Source: Legionella londiniensis (GTDB lineage: Bacteria > Pseudomonadota > Gammaproteobacteria > Legionellales > Legionellaceae). Taken from it: DNA of 64,000 nt. The stretch is taken from contig NZ_LNYK01000016.1 in assembly GCF_001467825.1 (NCBI RefSeq), forward strand, positions 94,235 through 158,234, in the 5' to 3' direction. The notes beneath the pieces were generated by a model that saw only the letters and a list, made by a program, of their open reading frames with translations, was not told where the DNA came from and did no database searches. Below are positions 39,701-47,989 of the stretch, one piece after another (within the stretch, counting starts at the first letter, position 1; each line of letters begins with the position of its first letter). The position numbers and the translations under genes are program-made.

Positions 39701-41650
39701 TCCACTGATTTTACCGTTGTGGGCATTGGCGATATGGCAGGGGATGTATTTGGCAACGGTATGTTGCTGTCAAAACATATTAAACTGGTTGCCGCTTTCA
39801 ACCACATGCATATTTTTATCGATCCCGATCCCAATCCTGAAGAAAGCTATAAAGAGCGTGAGCGGCTGTTTCATTTACCCCGATCCACCTGGGCAGATTA
39901 TGACAAGAAACTGATTTCAAAAGGCGGTGGTGTTTTTAACCGCAGCGCCAAGTCTATTGTGGTTAGCAAGGAAATGAAACGGGTGTTTGGCATTAAGCAG
40001 GCAGCTGTCGAACCCAACGAATTAATACGCATTATCTTGCAGGCTGAAGTTGATTTGCTTTGGAGCGCCGGCATTGGGACATTCGTTAAAGCCCATACCG
40101 AATCAAACCTTGATGTTGGGGATCGAAGCAACGATGCTATCCGCATTAATGCCAAACAGTTGCGCTGTAAGGTAGTTGGCGAAGGCGGCAATTTGGGCTT
40201 CACCCAGTTAGGGCGAGTTGAATATGCTCTGAATGGCGGCTTGATTTACACTGATTTTATCGATAACTCAGCGGGCGTCAGCTGCTCTGACAAAGAAGTA
40301 AACATCAAAATTCTATTGAATACCATAGTCAGAGCGGGTGATTTAACTCAAAAACAACGGAATGAACTCTTAATGCAGATGACTGAGGAAGTGGAAAAGC
40401 TGGTATTGCGGGAGAATTACCTGCAAACTCGCGCGATAAGCCTTATGGCGTCACAATCCATGCGCTCCGTAGTATTGCACAGCCGCTACATTAATGAATT
40501 AGAAGCAACCGGTAAGTTAGACAGGAGTCTTGAGTTTTTACCCGAAGAAAAAACATTAATGGAACGAAAACAAATGGGGATGGGCTTAACCAGTCCCGGC
40601 ATTGCCGTTCTCTTTTGTTACAGCAAAATTCTTTTAAAAGAAGCAATTCTTGCATCTGATGTGCCGGAGGATCCTTATCTTCGTCAATTTCTCATTCGTT
40701 CGTTTCCCAAGCCATTGCAAGAACGTTTTTCAAAGCAAATGCGCCAGCATCCATTAAAAAGGGAAATTATTGCAACAAAATTGAGCAATATTATTGTAAA
40801 TGAGATGGGTTTTACTTTTATATATCGTTTACAGGATGAAACAGGTGCTCCAGTTTCGGCTATTGTACGCGCTTATATGATCGCAAGAAGCGTGATTAAT
40901 ATGGAAGCCATTTGGCAGGAAATTGACACCGTAGAAGGGCAGGTGAATGCGGAAGTCCAGACGGAAATCATGATGAATTACGTTCGTTTGCTGCGTCGAA
41001 TATCCCGTTGGTTTTTGCGCAATCGCCGCACTAAACTGGACATTTCAAAAACAGTGGAACTCTATGCGCCAGGGATTGAAGAGTTTAAAAAATGCATGCC
41101 ACAGGTTCTCGGCGACAATGCGCGTGCACACTATGAGGAAACTTATCAACGGTATCTCGATCTTGGTATTTCCAAATTCCTTGCGCATGAGCTAACCATT
41201 ACTCAGGGGTTATTTGCTGCCATGGATATCATTGAAGTTGCACATCAATTATCCATGCCGATTACCAAGGTAGCTGAAGTATACTTCAAGATTGGCGAGT
41301 TTCTGGATATTTCCTGGATTCGAACCCAAGTCATTATCCATCCGACGGAAAATCACTGGGAAGTTTTGTCAAGAGAAGCCTTAAGAGATGATTTGGATTG
41401 GCAGCAAAGGCAATTAACTGCAGGCATTATTCATTATGACTGCAGAAAAAAAGATTTGGGTAAATGCCTGCAAACCTGGTCAGAAAATCATGCCGCCCTG
41501 ATAGACCGCTGGCGTGATGTGCTGGCAAACCTCCGCTCTACCAGCGGCCTTAATTACACCATGTTCTTTGTGGCCATTCGGGAGCTGTTGGATTTAACGC
41601 AAACCACAATCCAGATGGTAGAAAAAAAGCCGCAGCTGGTAGAAGCATAG
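36770..41650 (+). CDS. gdhB: NAD-specific glutamate dehydrogenase, large (about 180 kDa) type
   Basis: Deaminates glutamate to 2-oxoglutarate with NAD+, feeding amino-acid carbon into the TCA cycle. 1626 residues, typical of the very long bacterial GDH. The N-terminal ACT-like regulatory part covers about 1-700. The catalytic core at about 780-1240 has GGKVARGGIRWSDRKEDFRT, then KNAVIVPSGAKGGFV with the catalytic Lys, and a Rossmann stretch VGIGDMAGDVFGNGML. A helical C-terminal part follows. AAAGGGTG precedes the ATG. Fits an amino-acid-eating organism. Alone in its unit. Confidence 0.96.
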   Translation: MSYKFEEGKDLIIDSVVKKIAQKMSGAQASLCAEFVRQFFGTVALDDLQEWSIDDLYGAAINFWSLIQSRAPGETKIRIYNPDYERHGWQTTHTVVEIIAKDMPFLVDSIRMVVNRMGLASHLIIHMGGLRVIRNEKNIITDILPQQGKLPKEAEVDAPIFMEIDRQTDPSMLEELYRNFERVLEDNRVVVEDWLPMREKVRSIIDELENAPDKLDPSEVEETKAFLHWIEDHHFTFLGIRDYELIQKGKETILQAIPETGLGVLRPNLSKSSARSISAMTPEARELTLSPRILVMSKTNTLASVHRDAYTDYIGVKRFNKQGQVIGERRIIGLYTSAAYNTNPKHIPFLRHKVALIMKNSNLNPRSHAGKVLLNILETLPRDDLIQATEDELLEIAMGIFHMQERKRIRMFARMDVYRRFISCLVYVPRDRFNTELREAMQEVLSESFNAQEITFSTRFSESVLARIHFIVRINPKDTTEFNFKEIEKKLIEVGRSWTDELQQHLYEALGEEEANRIYARYKDAFPAVYMANFSPRTAVFDIKHVEQLSDENSLGMNFYRPLDKFTGEFKLKIYQQNTIIPLSDALPIIENLGMRAISERPYALKFDDNKEIWINDFALQYTHACEFNFDEIKDLFQNAFTRVWFGDAENDGFNQLVLGAGLDWRQVSVLRTYAKYFKQIGFTFSQDYIISALNNNSLLAKKLVQLFELQFNPIMIDERQQKTHALVGEILTDLDNVANLDEDKIIRQYIQAITSTLRTNYYQLDAEGQHKNYISIKLNCKTIAGVPRPYPMFEIFVYSPKFEGVHLRGGKVARGGIRWSDRKEDFRTEILGLMKAQQVKNAVIVPSGAKGGFVTKQLPANGSREEILAEGINCYKAFIRGLLDITDNYKDGEVIKPTNVICYDEDDTYLVVAADKGTATFSDIANEISLSYNFWLGDAFASGGSVGYDHKKMGITAKGAWESVKRHFYEMGKDIQSTDFTVVGIGDMAGDVFGNGMLLSKHIKLVAAFNHMHIFIDPDPNPEESYKERERLFHLPRSTWADYDKKLISKGGGVFNRSAKSIVVSKEMKRVFGIKQAAVEPNELIRIILQAEVDLLWSAGIGTFVKAHTESNLDVGDRSNDAIRINAKQLRCKVVGEGGNLGFTQLGRVEYALNGGLIYTDFIDNSAGVSCSDKEVNIKILLNTIVRAGDLTQKQRNELLMQMTEEVEKLVLRENYLQTRAISLMASQSMRSVVLHSRYINELEATGKLDRSLEFLPEEKTLMERKQMGMGLTSPGIAVLFCYSKILLKEAILASDVPEDPYLRQFLIRSFPKPLQERFSKQMRQHPLKREIIATKLSNIIVNEMGFTFIYRLQDETGAPVSAIVRAYMIARSVINMEAIWQEIDTVEGQVNAEVQTEIMMNYVRLLRRISRWFLRNRRTKLDISKTVELYAPGIEEFKKCMPQVLGDNARAHYEETYQRYLDLGISKFLAHELTITQGLFAAMDIIEVAHQLSMPITKVAEVYFKIGEFLDISWIRTQVIIHPTENHWEVLSREALRDDLDWQQRQLTAGIIHYDCRKKDLGKCLQTWSENHAALIDRWRDVLANLRSTSGLNYTMFFVAIRELLDLTQTTIQMVEKKPQLVEA

Positions 41651-41670
41651 GTCAGCATTGCAAACTTCAG

Positions 41671-41742
41671 CAGCCCAAATCAGTGACGCATAATACGGTA
41701 AGTTGAATATTCCCGGATAATGATTTAGTCTGATTGGGGCTG
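41671..41742. repeat. Long-armed inverted repeat after gdhB
   Basis: CAGCCCAAATCAG (41671-41683) and CTGATTGGGGCTG (41730-41742) are 12/13 complementary, with about 46 bp between. It could be a terminator-like hairpin for the long GDH transcript or a small repeat element. No U-run follows. Confidence 0.35.
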
Positions 41743-41750
41743 CAGGTTGA

Positions 41751-41768
41751 AGATAGATGCGTCTATCT
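41751..41768. promoter_or_regulatory. Perfect palindrome before cytochrome b561 gene
   Basis: AGATAGA, TGCG, TCTATCT: seven perfectly paired bases around a 4-nt centre, 33 bp before the gene. It could be an operator or a hairpin in the leader. No known site matches. Confidence 0.3.
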
Positions 41769-41801
41769 GCCTGATAGGGATTTAACAAAGAAGGAGCTCG
41801 A

Positions 41802-42344
41802 ATGAAAAAAAATGCTGTAGTCAGGTACTCAACCGGATCAAAAATACTGCATTGGTTGATTGCAGTAATTGTCATTATTATGCTGTCCGTGAGTTTTTTT
41901 CTGGAGGAATTGCCAAAACAATACCAACCTACCGCTTTTTTCATTCATAAATCCTTTGGACTGACTGTGTTGTTCTTGATGGTTATCCGTCTTTTCTGGA
42001 TATCTTATGCCGGAAAACCTGATTTACCATTGACTGTGCCGTTCTGGCAAAAAACATTGGCCAGAAGCGTTCAATTTATACTGTATTTGTTTTTATTTGC
42101 GATGCCGATTAGCGGTTGGATTATGTCAGTTGCTGCAAACAAGCCGCCTTCATTTTTTGGGCTGTTTCAGGCTAATTTGCCCATTGAGCCCAACAAGGCT
42201 CTGGCGCAATTTATGAATCAACTGCATGAGCTGTTTGCCTGGATTTTGATTGTCCTGATTGCATTACATTTGGCAGGTGCTTTAAAACACTACTTTATTG
42301 ATAAAGATAAGGTTTTGCAAAGTATGCTGCCTGAACGCCATTAA
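41802..42344 (+). CDS. Cytochrome b561 family protein
   Basis: Four-helix di-haem membrane protein (CybB type) that passes electrons, for example from quinol. Helices at about 15-32, 44-64, 85-105 and 142-162. Candidate haem ligands: His17 (ILHWLIAV), His50 (FFIHKSFG), and the His pair in MNQLHELFAW and LIALHLAGALKHYF. 180 residues is normal. AAGGAGCTCG precedes ATG 41802. It converges on ygfZ and shares its TTAA stop bases. Confidence 0.88.
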   Translation: MKKNAVVRYSTGSKILHWLIAVIVIIMLSVSFFLEELPKQYQPTAFFIHKSFGLTVLFLMVIRLFWISYAGKPDLPLTVPFWQKTLARSVQFILYLFLFAMPISGWIMSVAANKPPSFFGLFQANLPIEPNKALAQFMNQLHELFAWILIVLIALHLAGALKHYFIDKDKVLQSMLPERH

Positions 42345-43366
42345 TCGTTACAGGGCTCAAGAGTTATAGGCGCGCTATGTCCTTCCAGTAAGGATTCCAT
42401 TGGATGTTCAAAAAGCATGCTTGCTGCTGCCAGGTAACGGTTTGCCCCTGCCGGGCAAAAATCTACTAATTCACCAATTTCCTGAGATCCATCCGTGGTG
42501 AATAGTTTTTTTCCTGATTGCGGCATTTCTTCTGCTGTCAGCCAAAGTAATTTCAGGGTATGCTTTGGCTTGCTGCGGTAGTGCATACGCGCAATAATTT
42601 CCTGTCCTTTATAACAACCCTTATTGAAACTTAAATAACCAGATTTATGTAGATCCAGGCGATGCGGTAAGAATAAACCTCGCGTTTCAGGGTAAATTTC
42701 AAATAAGCCATGCTTGAGCCGCAATAAATGCCAAGCCAGGGAACCGCGCAGTTGGCCTTGCTGGAGAAAATATTCCTCCAACTGATTTCTTTCGTTTACC
42801 GGCGCTACTAAAATAGTCAGATTTGGAGCAAGGGAGTAGCTCAAATAAGTATCATTAGATGTCGCTTTCAACTTCTCGCAAGCAAACTGCAGGGGCACAG
42901 GCATGTTTACATCTTTTTTGGGGTGATACAAGCCGTATATATCGAAGGTATTTACAGAATGAATTTGTACTTTGGAAAACACTGCTGTTTTAGCAAGCAT
43001 TTTCTCCATTCCAGCAAGCATGTCCTTCGGCATTATCAGATAGAGGAGTTCATGCCAGCGAATGATATCTGTCAAAGCCAGCACACGGCCTTTTATATTG
43101 CAAAAGGCTCCCTGGCGTATTTGAGCTTGGGTAACCTCATGAACATCACAGCTTACCTGGCCTTGTAAAAACTCATCGGCACGATCTCCTTGTATGGCTA
43201 AAAGCCCATATGCAGAAGACAAATTAAATAGGTAATTCTGATGATCTGAACAGGTTAATTCATTATCCAGGGATGAATAGGCCGTAAGGCTGCGGCTGTT
43301 AACAATATGGTCATGTACGGTCATAAACTGGCTGATATTGTGATATTTAAATTCGAAGTGTAACAT
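42341..43366 (-). CDS. ygfZ: Folate-binding YgfZ/GcvT-like protein
   Basis: Tetrahydrofolate-dependent helper for Fe-S enzyme assembly or repair. Signature KGCYKGQEIIARMHYR (family K-G-C-[YW]-x-G-Q-E) at about 254-269, with AIQGDRADEFLQGQVSCDV near the N-terminus. 341 residues. Its start is open: ATG 43366 leaves only 21 bp to the divergent sdhE, while ATG 43324 gives more room for promoters; neither has a good ribosome site. The sdhE-ygfX pair across the gap is its usual partner. Confidence 0.88.
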   Translation of the reverse strand: MLHFEFKYHNISQFMTVHDHIVNSRSLTAYSSLDNELTCSDHQNYLFNLSSAYGLLAIQGDRADEFLQGQVSCDVHEVTQAQIRQGAFCNIKGRVLALTDIIRWHELLYLIMPKDMLAGMEKMLAKTAVFSKVQIHSVNTFDIYGLYHPKKDVNMPVPLQFACEKLKATSNDTYLSYSLAPNLTILVAPVNERNQLEEYFLQQGQLRGSLAWHLLRLKHGLFEIYPETRGLFLPHRLDLHKSGYLSFNKGCYKGQEIIARMHYRSKPKHTLKLLWLTAEEMPQSGKKLFTTDGSQEIGELVDFCPAGANRYLAAASMLFEHPMESLLEGHSAPITLEPCND

Positions 43367-43387
43367 TAGGCATTTGCGCTTGTTAAT

Positions 43388-43648
43388 ATGAATTCAATGA
43401 TTTCTCCTCAACATAAAGCCAAAATAAAATGGCATTGCCGCCGAGGCATGCTCGAACTTGATTTGCTGTTAAATCAGTTTTTAACCAGATATTTTGATGA
43501 TCTGACAGAGGAGCAGGTAGGCTCTTTCGAACAATTATTGGAATTTTCCGATCCCGAGCTCTACGCTGTACTGCTTGGCAATAAACAACCAGAGGACAGG
43601 AGTCTAAAAGAAATTGTCAAACTTATCAAATTTCACCATCACTCTTGA
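43388..43648 (+). CDS. sdhE: Succinate dehydrogenase flavinylation factor SdhE
   Basis: Small helical protein that helps attach FAD to SdhA and FrdA. It carries the defining RGMLELD motif (18-24, CRRGMLELDLLL). 86 residues is typical. Formerly CptB/YgfY. No strong ribosome site before ATG 43388. It overlaps the YgfX-like gene, and ygfZ diverges from it. Confidence 0.93.
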   Translation: MNSMISPQHKAKIKWHCRRGMLELDLLLNQFLTRYFDDLTEEQVGSFEQLLEFSDPELYAVLLGNKQPEDRSLKEIVKLIKFHHHS

Positions 43649-44024
43649 TAGATCCTGGGATTTTTTAAAATTATCGGCTTTGATTCATTTATTCGCCGGC
43701 ATTTTGATTTATCGTTCATCTTTTGCAATTACAGCGATTGCTTTATTGATCTTCATCTTAACTATTCATTTTTTTTATTTACTGTACCATGAATATTCTG
43801 GTAAAAATTTATGCCAGATTCACTATTATGGAAAAAAATGGCATCTTTTAAATCGAAATCATAAAAGTGTGCAGTTTGAACGTATGGATATTGTGTTTCA
43901 TGGAGGATTATTTAGAGTAATTGAATTAAGCGGTTTAAATCAAAAGAAACGCCTTGTGATATTCAACGATCAGGTTGCTCCGCATCAATTGAAAAAATTA
44001 TATATACTAAGACACCTTCCCTAA
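43614..44024 (+). CDS. YgfX (CptA)-like membrane protein
   Basis: 136 residues: two close membrane helices (about 19-56), then a soluble beta-rich tail. This layout and its position directly after sdhE match YgfX/CptA, proposed as a toxin-like inhibitor of cytoskeletal proteins in E. coli, though this is disputed. There is no ATG near the start; TTG 43614, with AGGAG 11 bp before it and a 35-bp overlap with sdhE, is the best start. Sequence similarity to YgfX is weak. Confidence 0.65.
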   Translation: MSNLSNFTITLDRSWDFLKLSALIHLFAGILIYRSSFAITAIALLIFILTIHFFYLLYHEYSGKNLCQIHYYGKKWHLLNRNHKSVQFERMDIVFHGGLFRVIELSGLNQKKRLVIFNDQVAPHQLKKLYILRHLP

Positions 44025-44251
44025 TGTGATTGCCGTGTTGCAAAAACAATTCTTGGCTTAGGAAATTTGATGGCCTCCCGTATTAGTTACGCGCATGAAG
44101 GATTTTCCGGGGAATCTCGGATTGCGACTTCGTCCAATCAGGGCCGACGCTCAATGGCTTTATTTTCGGGAAAAGTGAAACCCATAACCTGAAGCCAGCC
44201 TGCAAAAGGTATGATAAACTGCCTCCATCATCAACTGTTATCATATTCAAT

Positions 44252-45262
44252 ATGCTAGAAAGCGACCGCCTTATATCGAGAACCGCCACCCAATCTGAAG
44301 ACGTATTTGACAGGGCCATAAGGCCATTGAGTCTTAATGAGTACATTGGCCAGGATGAAGTGCGAACCCAGATGAAGCTTTTCATTGACGCGGCGCTAAA
44401 CCGGCAGGAAGCGTTGGATCATGTCCTCATTTTTGGGCCCCCGGGTTTGGGTAAAACAACTCTTGCCAATATCATTGCCCATGAGATGGGGGTTAATTTG
44501 CGCCAAACATCAGGGCCAGTTCTGGAACGCGCGGGAGATATTGCCGCAATTTTAACCAATCTCAAGAAAAATGATGTTTTATTTATTGATGAAATTCATC
44601 GCCTAAGTCCTGTGATCGAAGAAATCCTATATCCGGCAATGGAAGATTATAAACTTGATATTATGATAGGCGAGGGGCCTTCTGCCCGTTCGATAAAACT
44701 GGAGCTGCCTCCTTTTACTTTAATTGGCGCGACAACCCGGGCAGGCTCCCTGACATCTCCGCTTCGCGATCGTTTTGGTATCGTACAGCGCCTGGAATTT
44801 TATGGGGTTGATGCGCTAATGGAAATTGTCAGCCGTTCGGCGCGCTTGTTAAATGTCAGCACCGATAGCGCAGGGGCGCGTGAAATCGCTTTACGTTCGC
44901 GGGGAACGCCTAGAATTGCAAACAGGCTTTTGCGAAGAGTCAGGGATTATGCGGAAGTAAAAGCAAATGGCATCATCACCCAGCCAGTTGCCAGGCTTGC
45001 TTTGGAAATGCTCCACGTTGATGATAATGGCTTTGATATCATGGATAGAAAATTGTTGCTTACGATTATAGAGCGATTTTCAGGCGGGCCTGTCGGCATA
45101 GACAGCTTGGCTGCGGCCATTGGCGAGGAGAAAAATACTATCGAGGATGTTCTTGAACCCTTCCTCATCCAGCAGGGGTTTTTAATGCGCACCCCAAGAG
45201 GTCGGGTCGCTACGCAGTTGGCTTATCAGCATTTTGGACTGAGTGTTGTGACGGAACAGTAA
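44252..45262 (+). CDS. ruvB: Holliday-junction branch-migration ATPase RuvB
   Basis: Hexameric AAA+ motor that drives branch migration with RuvA. Walker [11 protein letters not shown] (about 60-69), Walker B FIDEIHR, sensor 1 GATTRAG, arginine-finger region PLRDRFG, and a C-terminal winged-helix domain with RTPRGRVAT. 336 residues is standard. ruvA and ruvC, usually just upstream, are not here; the 227 bp before it hold no gene I can support. Confidence 0.97.
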   Translation: MLESDRLISRTATQSEDVFDRAIRPLSLNEYIGQDEVRTQMKLFIDAALNRQEALDHVLIFGPPGLGKTTLANIIAHEMGVNLRQTSGPVLERAGDIAAILTNLKKNDVLFIDEIHRLSPVIEEILYPAMEDYKLDIMIGEGPSARSIKLELPPFTLIGATTRAGSLTSPLRDRFGIVQRLEFYGVDALMEIVSRSARLLNVSTDSAGAREIALRSRGTPRIANRLLRRVRDYAEVKANGIITQPVARLALEMLHVDDNGFDIMDRKLLLTIIERFSGGPVGIDSLAAAIGEEKNTIEDVLEPFLIQQGFLMRTPRGRVATQLAYQHFGLSVVTEQ

Positions 45263-45265
45263 ACA

Positions 45266-45673
45266 ATGGACAGTATATTGGAAGATAAAGCTGAGTTTCG
45301 TGTTTATGCTGAGAATACTGATTATTTAGGGATAGTATATTATGCCGATTATCTCTTGTTTTTAGAGCGTGGCCGCACAGAAATGCTTAGAAAGCTTGGT
45401 CTGATTTTGACTGAGGCTTTCAATCATGATACAAATTTTGCCATATATGATGTGCATATCCGTTTTCATTCTCCCGCATATCTGGATGATTTGTTAACGG
45501 TTAAAACAACATGCAAGCAGGCCAGGGCAAGCAAACTGGAATTTAAGCAATCGATCCTGAAAAACGATGATAAATTAGTAGCAGAAGCAACGGTTGAAGT
45601 GGTTTGTGTTAACAAAAATTTAAAACCTAAACGCTTACCTGAGCACTTGTTGAAATGCTTAAATAATGGTTAA
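45266..45673 (+). CDS. ybgC: Acyl-CoA thioesterase YbgC (Tol-Pal locus)
   Basis: Hot-dog-fold thioesterase. N-terminal FRVYAENTDYLGIVYYADYL holds the catalytic Asp, followed by FLERGRTEMLRKLG. 135 residues. It starts 3 bp after ruvB and comes before tolQRAB, as in many gammaproteobacteria, where it may link phospholipid synthesis with the Tol system. Confidence 0.93.
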   Translation: MDSILEDKAEFRVYAENTDYLGIVYYADYLLFLERGRTEMLRKLGLILTEAFNHDTNFAIYDVHIRFHSPAYLDDLLTVKTTCKQARASKLEFKQSILKNDDKLVAEATVEVVCVNKNLKPKRLPEHLLKCLNNG

Positions 45674-45813
45674 ATTACTGTCTTTTTGTTCATTGAGCAT
45701 TGCCGGGTGTGTTTTAAAGTTATTTCCGGGCTGCGTAGGCTTTAGAATGGTTTGAATGTTTGCTCGATTTTATTAAACCTGAGCTAAAGCGTGGTCGCCC
45801 AAAGATGAAAAAT

Positions 45814-45835
45814 CCTTATCCTCGGGAGGATAAGG
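45814..45835 (+). terminator. Perfect-stem hairpin with T-rich tail before tolQ
   Basis: CCTTATCCTC, a GG centre and GAGGATAAGG pair perfectly, followed by TTCTTGCTTTTT. It sits 141 bp after ybgC and 70 bp before tolQ, and looks like an intrinsic terminator or attenuator separating the two. The weakened T-run leaves room for read-through. Confidence 0.6.
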
Positions 45836-45904
45836 TTCTTGCTTTTTCGCTTCCGGGAAAAACTTTCAAAGCATGGCCTGTGGAATCAAGGGAGGAATGT
45901 GATC

Positions 45905-46588
45905 GTGGTCAATCATACCAGTATTCTGGGTTATTTTTTTCAGGCAGGACTGGTCGTCAAGCTTGTGATGCTGATTTTGCTTGCCGCATCAATTGCATCC
46001 TGGACGTTAATTTTGCAAAGGGCATGGTATTACAGAAGAATAAAAGAGCAGTATGAATCATTTATCCGAAGATTCTGGGAAAGCGGCGATCTGAATAAAC
46101 TGTATACCTTTATAGATAGCAATGATGATGCCAAAGAAGGATTGGCGGCTATATTTCATTCCGGTTTCAAGGAATTTTTGCGTGTTTGTAAGAATGGGCA
46201 ATTCATTCTGGAACCAATTCAGCGCGTCATGCAGATACGGCATGCCAAAGAAGCAGAAAAACTTGAGCAACATTTGCCTGTCTTCGCATCCATCGGCTCA
46301 ATTGCGCCTTATATTGGATTGTTTGGCACAGTTTGGGGGATCATGACTTCCTTTCAGGCTCTGGGGCATGCCCAGCAGGCAACAATTGCCATGGTGGCCC
46401 CCGGGATTTCAGAGGCTTTGGTTGCCACTGCATTAGGATTATTTACCGCCATTCCAGCAGTGATTGCATTTAATCGCTTCAGCACGCGCGCAAATTCCAT
46501 ACTCACGCGTTATGACCTCTTTCAGGAAGAATTGATTGCGCTAATAATGCAACAAACCAATATGGCAGAAAAAAGGGTAAGCGTATGA
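45905..46588 (+). CDS. tolQ: Tol-Pal system protein TolQ
   Basis: Proton-channel subunit of the Tol motor (ExbB/MotA family), needed for outer-membrane constriction in division. Three membrane helices; FASIGSIAPYIGLFGTVWGIM and GISEALVATALGLFTAIPAV are family signatures. The open frame reaches back to a TTG at 45839, but GGAGG at 45891-45895 with a GTG at 45905 gives 227 residues, the usual length; GTG 45899 is too close to that site. It overlaps tolR (ATGA). Confidence 0.93.
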   Translation: MVNHTSILGYFFQAGLVVKLVMLILLAASIASWTLILQRAWYYRRIKEQYESFIRRFWESGDLNKLYTFIDSNDDAKEGLAAIFHSGFKEFLRVCKNGQFILEPIQRVMQIRHAKEAEKLEQHLPVFASIGSIAPYIGLFGTVWGIMTSFQALGHAQQATIAMVAPGISEALVATALGLFTAIPAVIAFNRFSTRANSILTRYDLFQEELIALIMQQTNMAEKRVSV

Positions 46589-47046
46589 GACTAAAAAAAT
46601 CGCAGATTTCACAGCCGATCGCTGAAATCAACGTGGTGCCCTATATCGATGTGATGCTGGTTTTGCTCGTTATTTTTATGATTACAGCACCCATGCTGAC
46701 TCAGGGTATCACTGTAGATTTGCCGAAGGCTGCCAGTGAATCGGTGAAAGCCTCCAATCGTGAGCCGATTATCGTTTCTGTTAATCGTGAAGGAGATTAT
46801 TTCCTCAATATTAGTGAAACTCCAGAGCTACGTATTGCGCCAGAAGCTCTGATTGTCCGTGTGGCGGCAGAGCTCGAGCTCGCTCGACAAACTAAAGAAA
46901 CCATTCAGGTTTTAGTGAAAGGTGATCAAGGTGTTTCATATGGGAAAATTGTAACTGCCATGAGTTTGCTGAAACAGGCAGGCGCCCTGCAAGTGGGATT
47001 GATTACAGATTCTGCTGCCAGCACCGGGGAGGTCGCGAGTGATTGA
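46585..47046 (+). CDS. tolR: Tol-Pal system protein TolR
   Basis: Stator partner of TolQ (ExbD family). One N-terminal membrane helix at about 20-40 with the key Asp in VVPYIDVMLVLLVIFM, then DLPKAASES and a periplasmic domain ending in the usual lock region (MSLLKQAGALQVGLIT). 153 residues. It overlaps tolA by 8 bp. Confidence 0.96.
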   Translation: MRLKKSQISQPIAEINVVPYIDVMLVLLVIFMITAPMLTQGITVDLPKAASESVKASNREPIIVSVNREGDYFLNISETPELRIAPEALIVRVAAELELARQTKETIQVLVKGDQGVSYGKIVTAMSLLKQAGALQVGLITDSAASTGEVASD

Positions 47047-47986
47047 GCAACACAGTTATCGTATCGCTTTTGTTTGTGCAATTATTTTGCATTTATTGGT
47101 TGCCATATTCTTGTTTAAGAAGCCGACCAGTCAGACTTATGCCATGAACCAAGAAAAAACCAATACCACGAATCTTGAGATGGCTTTGCAGAAAAAAGAA
47201 GAACAAGTGATTAAAGCAGTCAGCGTGGATCAAAAAGAGGTCATGGATACGGTTAATCGCTTAAAGACAGAGCGTTTGAGGGCGAAGCAGGCAGAGGAAA
47301 AAAGGCAGCGCCAATTGGCAATGCAGGCAGAATCGGCCCGCAAGCAGCGGATTGAAGAACAAAAACGGCTTATGAAACTTAAAAGTGAAGCAGAGAAGCT
47401 GGCCATAGCCCGTAAAAAAGCCTTGGCAGAAGAAGAGGAGCGCTTAAAACAACTGGCGCGCAAGAAAGCGGAAGAAGAAAAGCGATTGGCTGAAATGAAA
47501 AAAAAGCAGGAACAATTGCAAAAACAGCAGGAAGCTGAAGCCAAAAGACTGGCCGAGCTAAAAAAACAGAAAGATGCAGAAGAAGCCCGGGCAAGAAAAG
47601 AACGAGAAGCGAAAGCCCAGGCTGAATTGGAAAGAAAACGCGAGGAGGCTATACGCCAGGCGGCCATAGATGCTGAGAAAAAAGCGCGTATCGCAGGAGA
47701 GGTCGATAAATATAAGGCTTTAATTGTCAATGCCATCAGCCAGCAATGGATATTGCCTGATAATGCCGACAGCAGTTTATCGAGCCAATTCCGTATCCGG
47801 CTGGCATCTGATGGCACAGTGCTCGAAGTCAGCCTCATCCGCAGCAGCGGTGATCCGGTACTGGATCGTTCTGCGCGTGCCGCAATCTACAAGGCATCGC
47901 CTTTGCCGGTACCCAGTGATCCAGACGCCTTTAAAGTGTTTCGTGATATCAGTTTAACCGTTCGGCCAGAGAATGCCAGGGGGTAG
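47039..47986 (+). CDS. tolA: Tol-Pal system protein TolA
   Basis: Spans the periplasm and links TolQR to Pal. A single anchor at 7-25 (YRIAFVCAIILHLLVAIFLF), then a long charged coiled coil at about 60-230 rich in Lys-Ala-Glu-Glu repeats, then domain III (KYKALIVNAISQQWILP and SLIRSSGDPVLDRSARAAI). The start is GTG, overlapping tolR. 315 residues, somewhat shorter than E. coli TolA (421), as the helical arm is shorter. Confidence 0.94.
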   Translation: MIEQHSYRIAFVCAIILHLLVAIFLFKKPTSQTYAMNQEKTNTTNLEMALQKKEEQVIKAVSVDQKEVMDTVNRLKTERLRAKQAEEKRQRQLAMQAESARKQRIEEQKRLMKLKSEAEKLAIARKKALAEEEERLKQLARKKAEEEKRLAEMKKKQEQLQKQQEAEAKRLAELKKQKDAEEARARKEREAKAQAELERKREEAIRQAAIDAEKKARIAGEVDKYKALIVNAISQQWILPDNADSSLSSQFRIRLASDGTVLEVSLIRSSGDPVLDRSARAAIYKASPLPVPSDPDAFKVFRDISLTVRPENARG

Positions 47987-47989
47987 CCT

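Noticed and set aside
41594..41944. 116-residue minus-strand frame across the gdhB-b561 gap
   Set aside because: Overlaps the ends of two certain genes and has no start signal or family.
43614..44024. sdhE-ygfX as a proven toxin-antitoxin pair
   Set aside because: The pair is present, but the toxin role of YgfX/CptA is disputed and SdhE has a clear flavinylation role, so I list it by family only.
44025..44251. Possible ruvA or ruvC remnant before ruvB
   Set aside because: The 227 bp have no frame with RuvA or RuvC motifs; only stray short frames.
45760..46056. 98-residue plus-strand frame beginning before tolQ
   Set aside because: Starts at a TTG without a ribosome site, runs through the terminator-like hairpin and mostly overlaps tolQ in another frame.
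47230..47838. 202-residue Ser/Ala/Phe-rich minus-strand frame opposite tolA
   Set aside because: Shadow of the Lys/Glu/Ala-rich coiled coil of tolA, a known source of long false frames.
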